A stretch of 64,000 nucleotides of DNA from Acidovorax delafieldii (GTDB taxonomy: Bacteria; Pseudomonadota; Gammaproteobacteria; Burkholderiales; Burkholderiaceae_C). Below, piece after piece: positions 19,868 through 29,397 of this stretch. The stretch spans positions 1 to 64,000 of the forward strand of contig NZ_VJWE01000012.1 of the NCBI RefSeq assembly GCF_007993815.1, read 5' to 3'. Both the position numbers and the translations under genes were made by a program. Numbering within the stretch: position 1 is the stretch's first letter; each line of letters begins with the position of its first letter. A model generated the notes under the pieces. The model was not told where the DNA came from, made no database searches, and was given only the letters and a program-made list of their open reading frames with translations.

Positions 19868-20001
19868 GTCGCCCGGATTCTACGTTTGTGCCATGCGCAG
19901 CCTGTCCGGCACGGTGGGTCGCGCACAGTTTGTCACAGGGGGCTCGCCGCTGTGTGTAACATTCGGGTTTGCCCTTTCGGCACTTGTTCGGCCACTGCTG
20001 G

Positions 20002-21327
20002 ATGCCAATGACCACAGATCGAATCTCCCAACACCCATCTTTCGCAGCTCCGCTGCTTCCCCTGCGCCGCCAGTTGCTGGCCGCACTCATCGCCTCACCA
20101 TCCATTCCAGCGCTTGCTCAGTTCCGTGTGGAAGTCACCGGCGTTGGGCTGACCCAATTGCCCATCGCCATTGCTCCGTTTCGGGGCGAGGCGCAATCGC
20201 CCCAAAAAATTGCGGCCATCGTCCAGGCCGACCTGGAGCGAAGCGGGCAGTTCCGCGCCATTGACGCCTCCGGCGCAGCGCTGGACGAAACCGCGCGGCC
20301 AGACGTCGCGCTGTGGCGCCAGAAAAGTGCGGATTCGCTGGCCACTGGCAGCGTCACGCGTTTGGCTGATGGGCGTTTTGATGTGCGGTTTCGTTTGTGG
20401 GATGTGGTCAAGGGCCAAGACCTGGGCGGACAGAGTTTTGTGGTCACGCAGGGCGACCTGCGCCTGGTGTCGCACCGCATTGCCGACTTCATCTACGAAA
20501 AGCTCACGGGTGAGCGCGGTATCTTCTCGACGCGCATCGCCTATGTGACCAAAACCGGCCCCCGTTACAGCCTTTGGGTCGCGGATGCCGACGGCGAGAA
20601 CGCCCAGTCCGCACTGTCCAGCCCCGAACCCATCATCTCGCCTGCATGGTCGCCCAACGGGGGGCAACTGGCCTATGTGTCGTTCGAGTCGCGCAAGCCG
20701 GTGGTCTATGTGCACGATGTGGCCACAGGTCGCAGGCGCCTGATCGCGAACTTCCGTGGCTCCAACAGTGCGCCAGCCTGGGCGCCGGATGGCCGTACGC
20801 TGGCGGTCACGTTGAGCCGCGATGGCGGCTCGCAGCTGTACACCATTGATGCCAACGGCGGCGAGCCGCGCCGCCTGATGCAAAGCGCAGGCATCGATAC
20901 CGAACCTGTGTTCTCGGGCGATGGCCGCAGCATTTTCTTTGTGAGCGACCGGGGCGGTGCCCCGCAAATCTACAAGGCGGGTGCGTCCGGTGGCAATGCG
21001 GAGCGCGTGACCTTCACCGGCACCTACAACATCTCACCCAGCGTGAGTCCGGACGGTCGCTGGCTCGCCTACATCTCCCGCGTGGGGGGCGCATTCAAGC
21101 TGCATGTGATGGACCTGTCCACGGGCACCGTCAATGCTGTGACAGACACGACGGCCGACGAAAATCCCAGCTTTGCGCCCAACAGCCGTCTCATTGTTTA
21201 CGCCACCCAACAGCAAGGCCGTGAAGCCCTCATGACCACCACCCTGGACGGCAAGATCAAGGCGCGTCTTGCCGGTCAGGCGGGCGACATCCGCGAGCCG
21301 GACTGGGGCCCGTTCCAAAAGCAATGA
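20002..21327 (+). CDS. tolB: Tol-Pal system translocation protein TolB
   Basis: A 441-residue periplasmic protein. The N-terminus has a signal peptide ([20 protein letters not shown]), then the TolB N-domain ([16 protein letters not shown]) and a six-bladed beta propeller with repeated [17 protein letters not shown] and [10 protein letters not shown] motifs. TolB links Pal to TolA during outer-membrane constriction. Start ATG at 20002 or 20008; no clear ribosome binding site is visible. It heads tolB-pal-cpoB, with tolQRA not adjacent. Confidence 0.94.
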   Translation: MPMTTDRISQHPSFAAPLLPLRRQLLAALIASPSIPALAQFRVEVTGVGLTQLPIAIAPFRGEAQSPQKIAAIVQADLERSGQFRAIDASGAALDETARPDVALWRQKSADSLATGSVTRLADGRFDVRFRLWDVVKGQDLGGQSFVVTQGDLRLVSHRIADFIYEKLTGERGIFSTRIAYVTKTGPRYSLWVADADGENAQSALSSPEPIISPAWSPNGGQLAYVSFESRKPVVYVHDVATGRRRLIANFRGSNSAPAWAPDGRTLAVTLSRDGGSQLYTIDANGGEPRRLMQSAGIDTEPVFSGDGRSIFFVSDRGGAPQIYKAGASGGNAERVTFTGTYNISPSVSPDGRWLAYISRVGGAFKLHVMDLSTGTVNAVTDTTADENPSFAPNSRLIVYATQQQGREALMTTTLDGKIKARLAGQAGDIREPDWGPFQKQ

Positions 21328-21371
21328 ACTTATCTGCACTTTCAGTTATCAAGCCTTCAGGAGAAATTTGG

Positions 21372-21914
21372 ATGATGAAACGTATTACCCTTGCCCTCAC
21401 CGTTGCCGCTCTCGTGGCGGGCTGCAGCTCTGGCGTGAAGCTGGATGATGTGCCGGTCGAAGACAAAAATGCCACCTCCACCATGGGTGGAGCCAACAAC
21501 GGTGCCAACTCCGGCAATACCTCGCAAAGCGGCGTGGCGGGCGTGGACCTCGGCCAGTCCGGCCGTGACGGTGCAGGCCCCGTGGGGGTCGCGCGCGTCG
21601 TGTACTTTGATTACGACAGCTACGTGATCAAACCCGAGTTCCAGTCGCTGATTGAAGCGCATTCCCGCTTCATCAAAGCGGTCCCCAACCGCAAGGTCAT
21701 GATCGAAGGCCACACCGATGACCGTGGTGGCCGCGAGTACAACCTGGCACTGGGCCAGAAGCGTGCAGAAGCCGTGCGCCGCTCGCTGGGCTTGCTGGGC
21801 GTGCCTGACAGCCAGGTCGAGGCCGTGAGTTTTGGCAAGGAAAAGCCTGCAGCCCAAGGGGCTACCGAAGATGCACGCGCCCAGAACCGCCGCGCTGAAC
21901 TCTCGTACCGTTGA
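21372..21914 (+). CDS. pal: Peptidoglycan-associated lipoprotein Pal
   Basis: A 180-residue lipoprotein. The N-terminus MMKRITLALTVAALVAGCSS ends in an LVAGC lipobox. A low-complexity Gly/Asn/Ser linker leads to an OmpA-like domain with YFDYDSYVIKPEFQSLI and the peptidoglycan-binding EGHTDDRGGREYN. It anchors the outer membrane to peptidoglycan. The start at 21372 is set by AGGAGA 7 nt upstream. Its stop overlaps the cpoB start (TGATG). Confidence 0.96.
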   Translation: MMKRITLALTVAALVAGCSSGVKLDDVPVEDKNATSTMGGANNGANSGNTSQSGVAGVDLGQSGRDGAGPVGVARVVYFDYDSYVIKPEFQSLIEAHSRFIKAVPNRKVMIEGHTDDRGGREYNLALGQKRAEAVRRSLGLLGVPDSQVEAVSFGKEKPAAQGATEDARAQNRRAELSYR

Positions 21915-22705
21915 TGACATCCGCTGCACCGGTTTTCTCGTTGCGGGCGCTGGCCACGGCGGCACTGCTCGCCGTGTCGCTGTCTTCTGCCCATGCCGCC
22001 ATCTTTGAAGATGGCGAAGCGCGACGGGCTATCCTGGAGATGCGACAGCGCGTTGATGGTCTGCAGTCATCTCAGCAGCGTTCTGCCGAAGAGGTGCGCA
22101 AGCTGGGCGAAGAAAACGCTCAGTTGCGCCGCAGTCTGCTGGATTTGCAGACGCAGATCGAAACCTTGCGTGCCGAGCAAGCCAAACTCAACGGCCAGAA
22201 TGAGCAGCTTTTGCGCGATGTCGGTGAACTGCAGCGTCGGCAGAAAGACATCGCGCAGGGTGTGGATGAGAGATTGCGGCAGTTTGAGCCCATCAAGGTC
22301 AATGTGGATGGCCGCGATTTCCAGGCAGATCCTGCCGAAAAGCGGGATTTTGAGGCGGCTCTGGCTGTCTTTCGCTCCGGCAAATTCCCTGATGCAAGTG
22401 TCGCTTTCGCGGGCTTTGTGCGGCAGTATCCGCGCAGCGGCTACGTGCCCTCTGCGCGTTTCTGGTTGGGAAATGCCCAGTACGCTACGCGTGAGTACAA
22501 GGAAGCCATCGGCAATTTCAAACAAATGCTGACCGATGCCCCCACGCACGCCCGTGCGCCCGAGGCAGCTCTGTCCATCGCCAATTGCCAGATTGAGCTC
22601 AAAGATACACGCACCGCGCGCAAGACACTGGAAGACCTCATCCGGGCTTATCCGCAGTCTGAGGCCGCTGTGGCCGCTAAAGAACGCCTGTCGCGGCTCA
22701 AGTGA
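21914..22705 (+). CDS. cpoB: Tol-Pal coordinator CpoB (YbgF)
   Basis: A 263-residue periplasmic protein with a signal peptide (LATAALLAVSLSSAHA). A coiled-coil trimerisation segment lies at about residues 35-110 (EENAQLRRSLLDLQTQIETL), and TPR repeats fill the C-terminal half (FEAALAVFRSGKFPDASVAF, YKEAIGNFKQMLTDAP). CpoB links Tol function with PBP1B-driven septal peptidoglycan synthesis. It is translationally coupled to pal and to tcdA by TGATG overlaps on both sides. Confidence 0.94.
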   Translation: MTSAAPVFSLRALATAALLAVSLSSAHAAIFEDGEARRAILEMRQRVDGLQSSQQRSAEEVRKLGEENAQLRRSLLDLQTQIETLRAEQAKLNGQNEQLLRDVGELQRRQKDIAQGVDERLRQFEPIKVNVDGRDFQADPAEKRDFEAALAVFRSGKFPDASVAFAGFVRQYPRSGYVPSARFWLGNAQYATREYKEAIGNFKQMLTDAPTHARAPEAALSIANCQIELKDTRTARKTLEDLIRAYPQSEAAVAAKERLSRLK

Positions 22706-23544
22706 TGGCGGGTGATGTGGCTTTTGCCTCGCAGGCTGCGCCAGATGGTGGTGCGGAGCACGCTTCGGAGCACGCTTCGGAGCGCCGCTTTGGTGGGCTT
22801 CAGCGGCTCTACGGAGTGCAGGGCGCAGCCAGAATTCGCTCCGCACACGTGGCCGTGGTTGGTATTGGTGGAGTCGGGTCGTGGGCCGCAGAGGCCCTCG
22901 CGCGCAGTGGCGTCGCGCAAATTACCCTGATCGATTTGGACCATGTGGCTGAATCCAACATCAACCGACAGATCCATGCGCTCACCGATACGGTGGGACA
23001 GGCCAAGGTTTTGGCCATGCGTGATCGCATCGCACAAATCCACCCGGACTGCATCGTTCATTGCGTGGAGGAGTTTGTGGAGCCTGGAAACTGGCCTGCC
23101 TTGCTGCAAACGTCCGTAGACGCTCTCATTGATGCCTGTGACCAGATCAAAGCCAAAACTGCACTGTCCATATGGGCGCAGGCCCATGGGGTGCTGCACA
23201 TCACCGTGGGTGCAGCAGGGGGCAAGCGGCATGCGCACAAGGTGGATGTGGATGATCTCGCACTGACCACCCATGACCCGCTGTTGGCCCAAATGCGCTA
23301 TCAGCTGCGCAAACACCACGGTGCACCGCGGGAGGGCAAGAAGATCGGGGTCACCTGCGTTTTCAGCCGTGAGGCCGTAGCCCCGCCAGATGCTTCCTGC
23401 AATATCGATGGCGATGGTTCTTTGAACTGCCACGGCTACGGCTCGGTGGTCGCTGTGACCGCGACCTTCGGCCAATGTGCCGCAGGCTGGGTGCTCGATA
23501 AACTTGCAACCAATTCCCAATCGGCTGGAAAAAAGACGCTATAA
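22705..23544 (+). CDS. tcdA: tRNA threonylcarbamoyladenosine dehydratase
   Basis: A 279-residue E1/ThiF-fold enzyme. The nucleotide-binding motif GIGGVGSWAAEALARSG is near residues 52-68, followed by IDLDHVAESNINRQ and the IDACDQIKAKTAL segment. TcdA (CsdL) uses ATP to cyclise t6A to ct6A at position 37 of ANN-decoding tRNAs. The N-terminal ~35 residues are variable and contain a 12-bp tandem repeat encoding EHASEHASE. It is coupled to cpoB by TGATG. The tRNA-Lys promoter -10 overlaps its stop codon. Confidence 0.93.
   Translation: MAGDVAFASQAAPDGGAEHASEHASERRFGGLQRLYGVQGAARIRSAHVAVVGIGGVGSWAAEALARSGVAQITLIDLDHVAESNINRQIHALTDTVGQAKVLAMRDRIAQIHPDCIVHCVEEFVEPGNWPALLQTSVDALIDACDQIKAKTALSIWAQAHGVLHITVGAAGGKRHAHKVDVDDLALTTHDPLLAQMRYQLRKHHGAPREGKKIGVTCVFSREAVAPPDASCNIDGDGSLNCHGYGSVVAVTATFGQCAAGWVLDKLATNSQSAGKKTL
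22754..22783 (+). repeat. 12-bp tandem repeat in tcdA
   Basis: CGGAGCACGCTT occurs twice, followed by a half copy CGGAGC. It encodes EHASEHASE in the variable N-terminal tail of TcdA. Confidence 0.85.
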
Positions 23545-23545
23545 T
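23540..23545 (+). promoter_or_regulatory. Probable -10 box of the tRNA-Lys gene
   Basis: A perfect TATAAT overlaps the tcdA stop codon (23542-23544) and lies 41 bp before the tRNA. No good -35 hexamer is seen at 16-18 bp spacing. Confidence 0.5.
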
Positions 23546-23586
23546 TCAAGGCTTTGCAGCAATCGACACGATAGCTGCAATCGGTC

Positions 23587-23662
23587 GGGACGTTAGCTCA
23601 GTTGGTAGAGCAGCGGACTTTTAATCCGTTGGTCACAAGTTCGAATCTTGTACGTCCTACCA
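23587..23662 (+). tRNA. tRNA-Lys (TTT anticodon)
   Basis: A 76-nt cloverleaf. The acceptor 5' strand GGGACGT pairs with ACGTCCT (G1-U72 wobble). The D arm is GCTCAGTTGGTAGAGC. The anticodon loop CTTTTAA lies between GCGGA and TCCGT, and the T arm contains GTTCGAATC. CCA is encoded. The anticodon TTT reads AAA and AAG. Confidence 0.97.
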
Positions 23663-23699
23663 CCCGATTCAAAGCGCATCATTGAATGTGTGTTCATCC

Positions 23700-23729
23700 A
23701 AAAGCCTCCCTTGGGAGGCTTTTGTTTTT
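23700..23729 (+). terminator. Intrinsic terminator after tRNA-Lys
   Basis: GCCTCCC (23704-23710) and GGGAGGC (23713-23719) form a tight stem flanked by A and T runs (TTTTGTTTTT), 38 nt after the tRNA. Confidence 0.9.
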
Positions 23730-23802
23730 GGCGGCCATTTAAAGCGCCAGTCAAAGGCCATCGATGCCCCTGACTGGTAAATGTGGCCGAGGCTGGAGGG
23801 GA

Positions 23803-24867
23803 TCACCGGGTGGGTGCGTCCGTCTCCGGCGGTGGTGAAAAAAGGTCCCAGCTGGCCATGAACAGTGCAGCTATCACTGGACCGATCACAAACCCCGTGA
23901 GTCCGAACAAGGCCATGCCGCCCAGGGTAGAGATCAGCACGATGTAGTCGGGCATCTTGGTGTCTTTGCCTACCAGGATGGGGCGCAAGATGTTGTCCAC
24001 GAGTCCGATCACGCAGATGCCGAATGCAGTCAGCACCACGCCTTGCCACACAGCGCCTGTTGCCAGAAAGTAGATGGCCACAGGCACCCAGATCAGCCCG
24101 GCGCCGACGGCTGGCAAAAGGGACAGGAAGGCCATGAGCACCCCCCACAGCACCGGTCCCTGGATGCCCAAGATCCAGAAAATCATGCCGCCCAGCGCGC
24201 CCTGAGAAGCCGCCACCACAATGTTGCCTTTGACCGTGGCCCGGATCACGGTCGTGAATTTACCGACCAGCTGGCGCTTGTGCGCTTCTTCCAGGGGGGT
24301 GGCCTGCCCGATACGCTGTGCCAGACTGGCTCCGTCTCGCAGCAGGAAGAACAACAGGTACAACATGATGCCGAAGCTGACAATGAACTCCAGGGTGTTT
24401 TGACCGATGCTCAGCGCCTGTGTCGCAACGAATTGACTGGTCTGTACCGCGAAGGACGAGAGCTTTTGCTGCAACTCGCCTACGCTGGTCAGTTGGAGGC
24501 GGTCAAGCAGGCCTGCAGCCCAAGCTGGCAGTGCAGCAATGACCTGCTGCAGGTACAGCCCAAAATTGATTTGGCCTGAGCGCACCCGTTCGTAGATTGC
24601 TGTGGCTTCCTGAATGAGCGACACCGTGATGGCCGTCATCGGCAAGATCACCACCACAAGGCACAAACCGAGTGTGCATAAGGCCGCAAGCGTGGGCCGC
24701 TTGGGCATTTTTCGCAGCAGTTTGCGGTGCAGTGGGGCAAAAAGAATGGCGAGGATGACGCCCCAGAAAACGGCTCCGTGAAACTGCCACAGGATCGCAC
24801 CGAACGCGACGGTGACGAGGGTGAGCAGCAGCAAAAAGGCTTTGTCCTGGAGGTGTTGATGCGGCAT
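23803..24867 (-). CDS. AI-2E family transporter (PerM-like permease)
   Basis: A 354-residue inner-membrane protein with about seven to eight hydrophobic segments, including KAFLLLLTLVTVAFGAILW and the LGIQGPVLWGVLMAFLSLLP region. The C-terminal DNILRPILVGKDTKMPD and LGGMALFGLTGFVIGPVIAA motifs mark the AI-2E/UPF0118 family. Members range from autoinducer export to Na+/H+ antiport, so the substrate is open. The start MPHQHLQDK is chosen over a longer upstream frame lacking family sequence. It is divergent from sucA. Confidence 0.88.
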   Translation of the reverse strand: MPHQHLQDKAFLLLLTLVTVAFGAILWQFHGAVFWGVILAILFAPLHRKLLRKMPKRPTLAALCTLGLCLVVVILPMTAITVSLIQEATAIYERVRSGQINFGLYLQQVIAALPAWAAGLLDRLQLTSVGELQQKLSSFAVQTSQFVATQALSIGQNTLEFIVSFGIMLYLLFFLLRDGASLAQRIGQATPLEEAHKRQLVGKFTTVIRATVKGNIVVAASQGALGGMIFWILGIQGPVLWGVLMAFLSLLPAVGAGLIWVPVAIYFLATGAVWQGVVLTAFGICVIGLVDNILRPILVGKDTKMPDYIVLISTLGGMALFGLTGFVIGPVIAALFMASWDLFSPPPETDAPTR

Positions 24868-25078
24868 GGAGTGGGGTTTGCAATGAGATACCCGGAATGT
24901 ACGCGAGGCGTCGATCAGCGCGGCTTCTTGCGCTGTGCGGCGATGGTTTGGATCCACTTTTTGGGGGTGGACTTCGGTTCGGTGGCACAATGGCGCCCGT
25001 ACCAAGGCCCTTCCCCAGCCACAGTCGCATCCGCCAACCGGTTCAGCCGTGTCGCGGAAGGTTTCTCAACCAGCTAAT

Positions 25079-25095
25079 GCTTTCCCAAGGAAAGC
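25079..25095 (+). promoter_or_regulatory. Hairpin abutting the sucA ribosome binding site
   Basis: GCTTTCC (25079-25085) and GGAAAGC (25089-25095) form a perfect 7-bp stem with a 3-nt loop. The Shine-Dalgarno GGAGG (25096-25100) begins at the next base. Confidence 0.55.
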
Positions 25096-25110
25096 GGAGG
25101 TCAGCGGAAT

Positions 25111-27990
25111 ATGAGCGATACGACATCCGTCTATCAAGCCTACCAAGGCAACACCTACCTCTTCGGCGGCAATGCGCCCTATGTCGAAGAGATGTACGAG
25201 AACTATCTCGCCAATCCCGGTAGCGTGCCAGATACCTGGCGCGAGTACTTTGACGCGCTGCAGCATGTCCCCGCCGTGGATGGCAGCAACGCCAAAGACG
25301 TTCCCCATCTGCCTGTCATCAATGCCTTTGCCGAGCGTGCCAAGCAAGGCGGCACCAAGGTTGTGGTTGCGACGGGCGCCGACTCTGAACTGGGCCGCAA
25401 GCGTACCGCCGTTCAGCAGCTGATCGCCGCTTACCGCAATGTGGGTCAGCGCTGGGCCGATCTGGATCCGCTCAAGCGCACAGAGCGTCCCGCAATTCCT
25501 GAACTGGAGCCTTCGTTCTACGGTTTCAGCGACGCTGATCAGGAAACGGTGTTCAACACCAGCAACACGTTCTTCGGCAAAGAGTCGATGACGTTGCGTG
25601 AACTCATCAACGCGCTGCGTGAGACCTACTGTGGCTCCATCGGCGCTGAATACATGTACGCCACCGACCAGAACCAGAAGCGCTGGTGGCAGGAGAAGCT
25701 GGAAAAGATCCGCAGCAAGCCCAGCTTTGGTGCTGACAAGAAAAAACAAATCCTTGACCGCCTGACGGCTGCTGAAGGGCTGGAGCGCTTCCTGCACACC
25801 AAGTACGTGGGGCAGAAGCGCTTTTCGTTGGAAGGCGGCGAAAGCTTTATTGCTGCGATGGATGAACTCATCCAATCTGCAGGCGCCAAGGGCGTACAAG
25901 AAATCGTGATCGGCATGGCCCACCGCGGCCGCCTGAACGTGCTGGTCAACTCGCTGGGCAAGATGCCCAAGGACCTGTTCGCTGAGTTCGATCACACCGC
26001 TCCCGAAGACCTGCCTGCGGGTGACGTGAAGTACCACCAGGGCTTCAGCTCGGATGTGACGACCCCCGGCGGTCCGGTTCACCTGTCGCTGGCATTCAAC
26101 CCCTCGCACCTGGAAATCGTGAACCCCGTGGTCGAAGGCTCTGTGCGTGCTCGAATGGACCGCCGTGCCGATCCACACGGCAAGCAGGTTTTGCCAGTGC
26201 TGGTGCACGGTGACGCAGCCTTTGCAGGTCAAGGTGTCAATCAGGAAACTCTGGCGCTGGCCCAGACCCGTGGCTACTACACGGGTGGTACGGTGCACAT
26301 CATCATCAACAACCAGATCGGCTTCACCACGTCTGATCCACGTGACACCCGCTCCACGCTGTACTGCACCGACATTGTCAAGATGATCGAGTCGCCCGTA
26401 CTGCATGTGAACGGTGATGATCCGGAAGCAGTGGTGTTGGCCACTCAGCTCGCGCTTGAGTTCCGCATGGAGTTCAAGAAAGACGTGGTGGTGGACATCA
26501 TCTGCTTCCGCAAGCTGGGTCACAACGAGCAGGACACCCCGGCTCTGACGCAGCCGCTGATGTACAAGAAGATCGGCGCACACCCTGGCACACGCAAGCT
26601 GTACGCCGACAAGCTGGCGGCGCAGGGTCTGGGCGAGTCACTGGGCGACGACATGGTCAAGGCCTACCGCGCTGCTATGGATGCGGGCAAGCACACGGTC
26701 GATCCCGTGCTGACCAACTTCAAGAGCAAGTACGCGGTGGACTGGAGCCCGTTCCTGGGCAAAAAGTGGACCGATGCTGGAGACACGGCTATTCCTCTGG
26801 CCGAGTGGAAGCGCCTGGCTGAGAAGATCACCACCATCCCCGAGAGCGTGACGCCGCATCAGTTGGTGAAGAAGGTGTATGACGACCGCGCGGCCATGGG
26901 CCGTGGTGACATCCCTGTGGACTGGGGCATGGGTGAGCACATGGCATTTGCCTCGCTGGTGGCCAGCGGCTATCCCGTGCGCCTGTCCGGTGAAGACTGC
27001 GGCCGCGGCACGTTCACGCACCGCCACGCCGTGATCCATGACCAAAAGCGCGAGAAGTGGGACATTGGTACCTACGTGCCGCTGCAGAACGTGGCCGACA
27101 ACCAGGCCCCGTTTGTTGTGATCGACTCCATCCTGTCCGAAGAGGCCGTCCTGGGCTTCGAGTACGGCTATGCGTCGAACGACCCCAACACACTGGTGAT
27201 CTGGGAAGCGCAGTTCGGCGACTTCGCCAATGGCGCCCAAGTGGTGATCGACCAGTTCATCGCCTCCGGCGAAGTGAAGTGGGGCCGGGTAAACGGCATC
27301 ACCCTGATGCTGCCCCACGGCTACGAAGGCCAGGGCCCGGAGCACAGCTCTGCCCGCCTGGAGCGCTTCATGCAATTGGCTGCCGACGCCAACATGCAGA
27401 TCGTGCAACCCACTACGGCCAGCCAGATCTTCCACGTGCTGCGTCGCCAGATGGTGCGTGATCTGCGCAAGCCGCTGATCATCATGACGCCCAAGTCGCT
27501 GCTGCGTAACAAGGATGCGACCTCGCCGCTGTCCGAGTTCACCAAGGGCAGCTTCCAGACGGTGATTCCCGAGCAGGATGAAGCCATCGTCAAGAAGGCT
27601 GCCAAGGTCAAGCGCGTGATCGCATGCTCTGGCAAGGTTTACTACGACCTCGTGAAGAAGCGCGCAGAGAAGGAAGCCGACGACGTGGTGATCCTGCGCG
27701 TCGAGCAGTTGTACCCCTTCCCGCACAAGGCGTTTGCCGCTGAATTGAAGAAGTACCCCAACGCCACCGACGTGGTGTGGTGCCAGGACGAGCCGCAAAA
27801 CCAGGGTGCCTGGTTCTTCGTGCAGCACTACATCCACGAGAACATGCTCGAAGGCCAGAAGCTGGGCTACTCCGGCCGCGCTGCTTCGGCATCGCCAGCC
27901 GTGGGTTACTCGCACCTGCACCAAGAACAACAAAAGGCGCTGGTGGACGGCGCGTTTGCCAAGCTCAAGGGTTTTGTCCTGACCAAGTAA
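25111..27990 (+). CDS. sucA: 2-oxoglutarate dehydrogenase E1 component
   Basis: A 959-residue thiamine-diphosphate enzyme of the TCA cycle that decarboxylates 2-oxoglutarate and transfers the succinyl group to E2. The N-terminal segment YQGNTYLFGGNAPYVEEMYE matches the E2-binding region. The HxH-type motif is in IGMAHRGRLNVL, the ThDP/Mg region is around GQGVNQETLALAQ, and GEDCGRGTFTHRH and HGYEGQGPEHSSARLERF are family hallmarks. Full length. First of the odhA-odhB-lpdA genes; GGAGG lies 10 nt before the ATG and a hairpin abuts it. Confidence 0.97.
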   Translation: MSDTTSVYQAYQGNTYLFGGNAPYVEEMYENYLANPGSVPDTWREYFDALQHVPAVDGSNAKDVPHLPVINAFAERAKQGGTKVVVATGADSELGRKRTAVQQLIAAYRNVGQRWADLDPLKRTERPAIPELEPSFYGFSDADQETVFNTSNTFFGKESMTLRELINALRETYCGSIGAEYMYATDQNQKRWWQEKLEKIRSKPSFGADKKKQILDRLTAAEGLERFLHTKYVGQKRFSLEGGESFIAAMDELIQSAGAKGVQEIVIGMAHRGRLNVLVNSLGKMPKDLFAEFDHTAPEDLPAGDVKYHQGFSSDVTTPGGPVHLSLAFNPSHLEIVNPVVEGSVRARMDRRADPHGKQVLPVLVHGDAAFAGQGVNQETLALAQTRGYYTGGTVHIIINNQIGFTTSDPRDTRSTLYCTDIVKMIESPVLHVNGDDPEAVVLATQLALEFRMEFKKDVVVDIICFRKLGHNEQDTPALTQPLMYKKIGAHPGTRKLYADKLAAQGLGESLGDDMVKAYRAAMDAGKHTVDPVLTNFKSKYAVDWSPFLGKKWTDAGDTAIPLAEWKRLAEKITTIPESVTPHQLVKKVYDDRAAMGRGDIPVDWGMGEHMAFASLVASGYPVRLSGEDCGRGTFTHRHAVIHDQKREKWDIGTYVPLQNVADNQAPFVVIDSILSEEAVLGFEYGYASNDPNTLVIWEAQFGDFANGAQVVIDQFIASGEVKWGRVNGITLMLPHGYEGQGPEHSSARLERFMQLAADANMQIVQPTTASQIFHVLRRQMVRDLRKPLIIMTPKSLLRNKDATSPLSEFTKGSFQTVIPEQDEAIVKKAAKVKRVIACSGKVYYDLVKKRAEKEADDVVILRVEQLYPFPHKAFAAELKKYPNATDVVWCQDEPQNQGAWFFVQHYIHENMLEGQKLGYSGRAASASPAVGYSHLHQEQQKALVDGAFAKLKGFVLTK

Positions 27991-28041
27991 GGCCAGCTGC
28001 GACCCGACAACAGAACAAAACCCCATTCCGAAAGAATTGAT

Positions 28042-29307
28042 ATGGCTATCGTAGAAGTCAAAGTCCCCCAGCTGTCCGAATCCGTGGCCGAAGCCACCAT
28101 GCTGACCTGGAAGAAAAAGGCCGGTGAGGCCGTGGCGGTGGACGAGATCCTGATCGAGATCGAAACCGACAAGGTTGTGCTCGAAGTGCCCGCACCGTCC
28201 GCTGGCGTGTTGGCTGAAATCATCCAGGGCGACGGCGCCACGGTGGTTGCCGACCAGCTCATCGCCAAGATCGACACCGAAGGCAAGGTTGGTGCCGCGG
28301 CTCCTGCTCCGGCAGCAGCAGCTCCAGTTGCCGCCGCAGCGCCTGTTGCTGCCCCTGCCGCTGCCGGTGGCTCCAAGGGCGATGTGGCCATGCCTGCCGC
28401 CGCCAAGCTGCTCGCCGACAACAACCTGTCTGTGTCGGCCGTGGCCGGTTCGGGCAAGGATGGCCGTGTGACCAAGGGTGATGTGCTGGCCGCTGTGGCC
28501 GGTGGCGCCAAGGCTGCCGTGGCAGCCCCCAGCGTGATCCCCACCGGTGTGCCTTCCAAGACACTGCCCCAGGTGGCAGCGCCCGCTGGCAAGGAAGACC
28601 TGAGCGGCCGCCCCGAGCAGCGCGTGCCCATGAGCCGCCTGCGTGCCCGCGTGGCCGAGCGTCTGCTGCAGTCGCAATCGACCAACGCCATCCTGACCAC
28701 GTTCAACGAAGTGAACATGGCTCCGGTGATGGACCTGCGCAAGAAGTTCCAGGACAGCTTCACCAAAGAGCACGGCACCAAGCTGGGCTTCATGTCCTTC
28801 TTCGTCAAGGCTGCTGTGCATGCCCTCAAGAAGTACCCTGTGCTGAACGCCTCGGTGGACGGCAACGACATCGTCTACCACGGCTACTTCGACATCGGTA
28901 TCGCCGTGGGCTCGCCCCGTGGCCTGGTGGTGCCCATCCTGCGCAATGCAGACCAGATGAGCTTCGCCGACATCGAGAAGAAGATCGCCGAGTTCGGCAA
29001 GAAGGCTGCGGAAGGCAAGCTGGGCATTGAAGAAATGACCGGTGGCACGTTCTCCATCTCCAATGGCGGCACGTTCGGCTCCATGCTGTCCACCCCCATC
29101 ATCAACCCGCCCCAGTCGGCCATCCTGGGCGTGCACGCCACCAAGGATCGCGCCGTGGTCGAAAACGGCCAGATCGTGATCCGCCCGATGAACTACCTGG
29201 CCATGTCCTATGACCACCGCATCATCGACGGCCGCGAAGCCGTGCTGGGCCTGGTGGCGATGAAGGACGCGCTGGAAGACCCATCGCGCCTGCTGTTCGA
29301 CATCTGA
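28042..29307 (+). CDS. sucB: 2-oxoglutarate dehydrogenase E2, dihydrolipoyl succinyltransferase
   Basis: A 421-residue E2. The lipoyl domain has the acceptor Lys in [12 protein letters not shown] near residue 44. An Ala/Pro linker precedes the E1/E3-binding domain (about 112-155, [19 protein letters not shown]). The C-terminal catalytic domain ends with [12 protein letters not shown], holding the catalytic His. It forms the 24-mer core of the complex and makes succinyl-CoA. It lies 51 bp after sucA. A stem-loop separates it from lpdA. Confidence 0.97.
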   Translation: MAIVEVKVPQLSESVAEATMLTWKKKAGEAVAVDEILIEIETDKVVLEVPAPSAGVLAEIIQGDGATVVADQLIAKIDTEGKVGAAAPAPAAAAPVAAAAPVAAPAAAGGSKGDVAMPAAAKLLADNNLSVSAVAGSGKDGRVTKGDVLAAVAGGAKAAVAAPSVIPTGVPSKTLPQVAAPAGKEDLSGRPEQRVPMSRLRARVAERLLQSQSTNAILTTFNEVNMAPVMDLRKKFQDSFTKEHGTKLGFMSFFVKAAVHALKKYPVLNASVDGNDIVYHGYFDIGIAVGSPRGLVVPILRNADQMSFADIEKKIAEFGKKAAEGKLGIEEMTGGTFSISNGGTFGSMLSTPIINPPQSAILGVHATKDRAVVENGQIVIRPMNYLAMSYDHRIIDGREAVLGLVAMKDALEDPSRLLFDI

Positions 29308-29322
29308 TCCCCTGACTGTATC

Positions 29323-29368
29323 GACCCACCCGCGTGGCCCGGCCTCTGGTCCTGCCCGCCGGTGGGTC
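29323..29368 (+). terminator. Possible attenuator hairpin between sucB and lpdA
   Basis: GACCCACC (29323-29330) pairs perfectly with GGTGGGTC (29361-29368) across a 30-nt loop, followed by TTTCT. This could lower transcription into lpdA; the T-run is short. Confidence 0.4.
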
Positions 29369-29397
29369 TTTCTCCAACTGACTGAACGAGATTTCCC

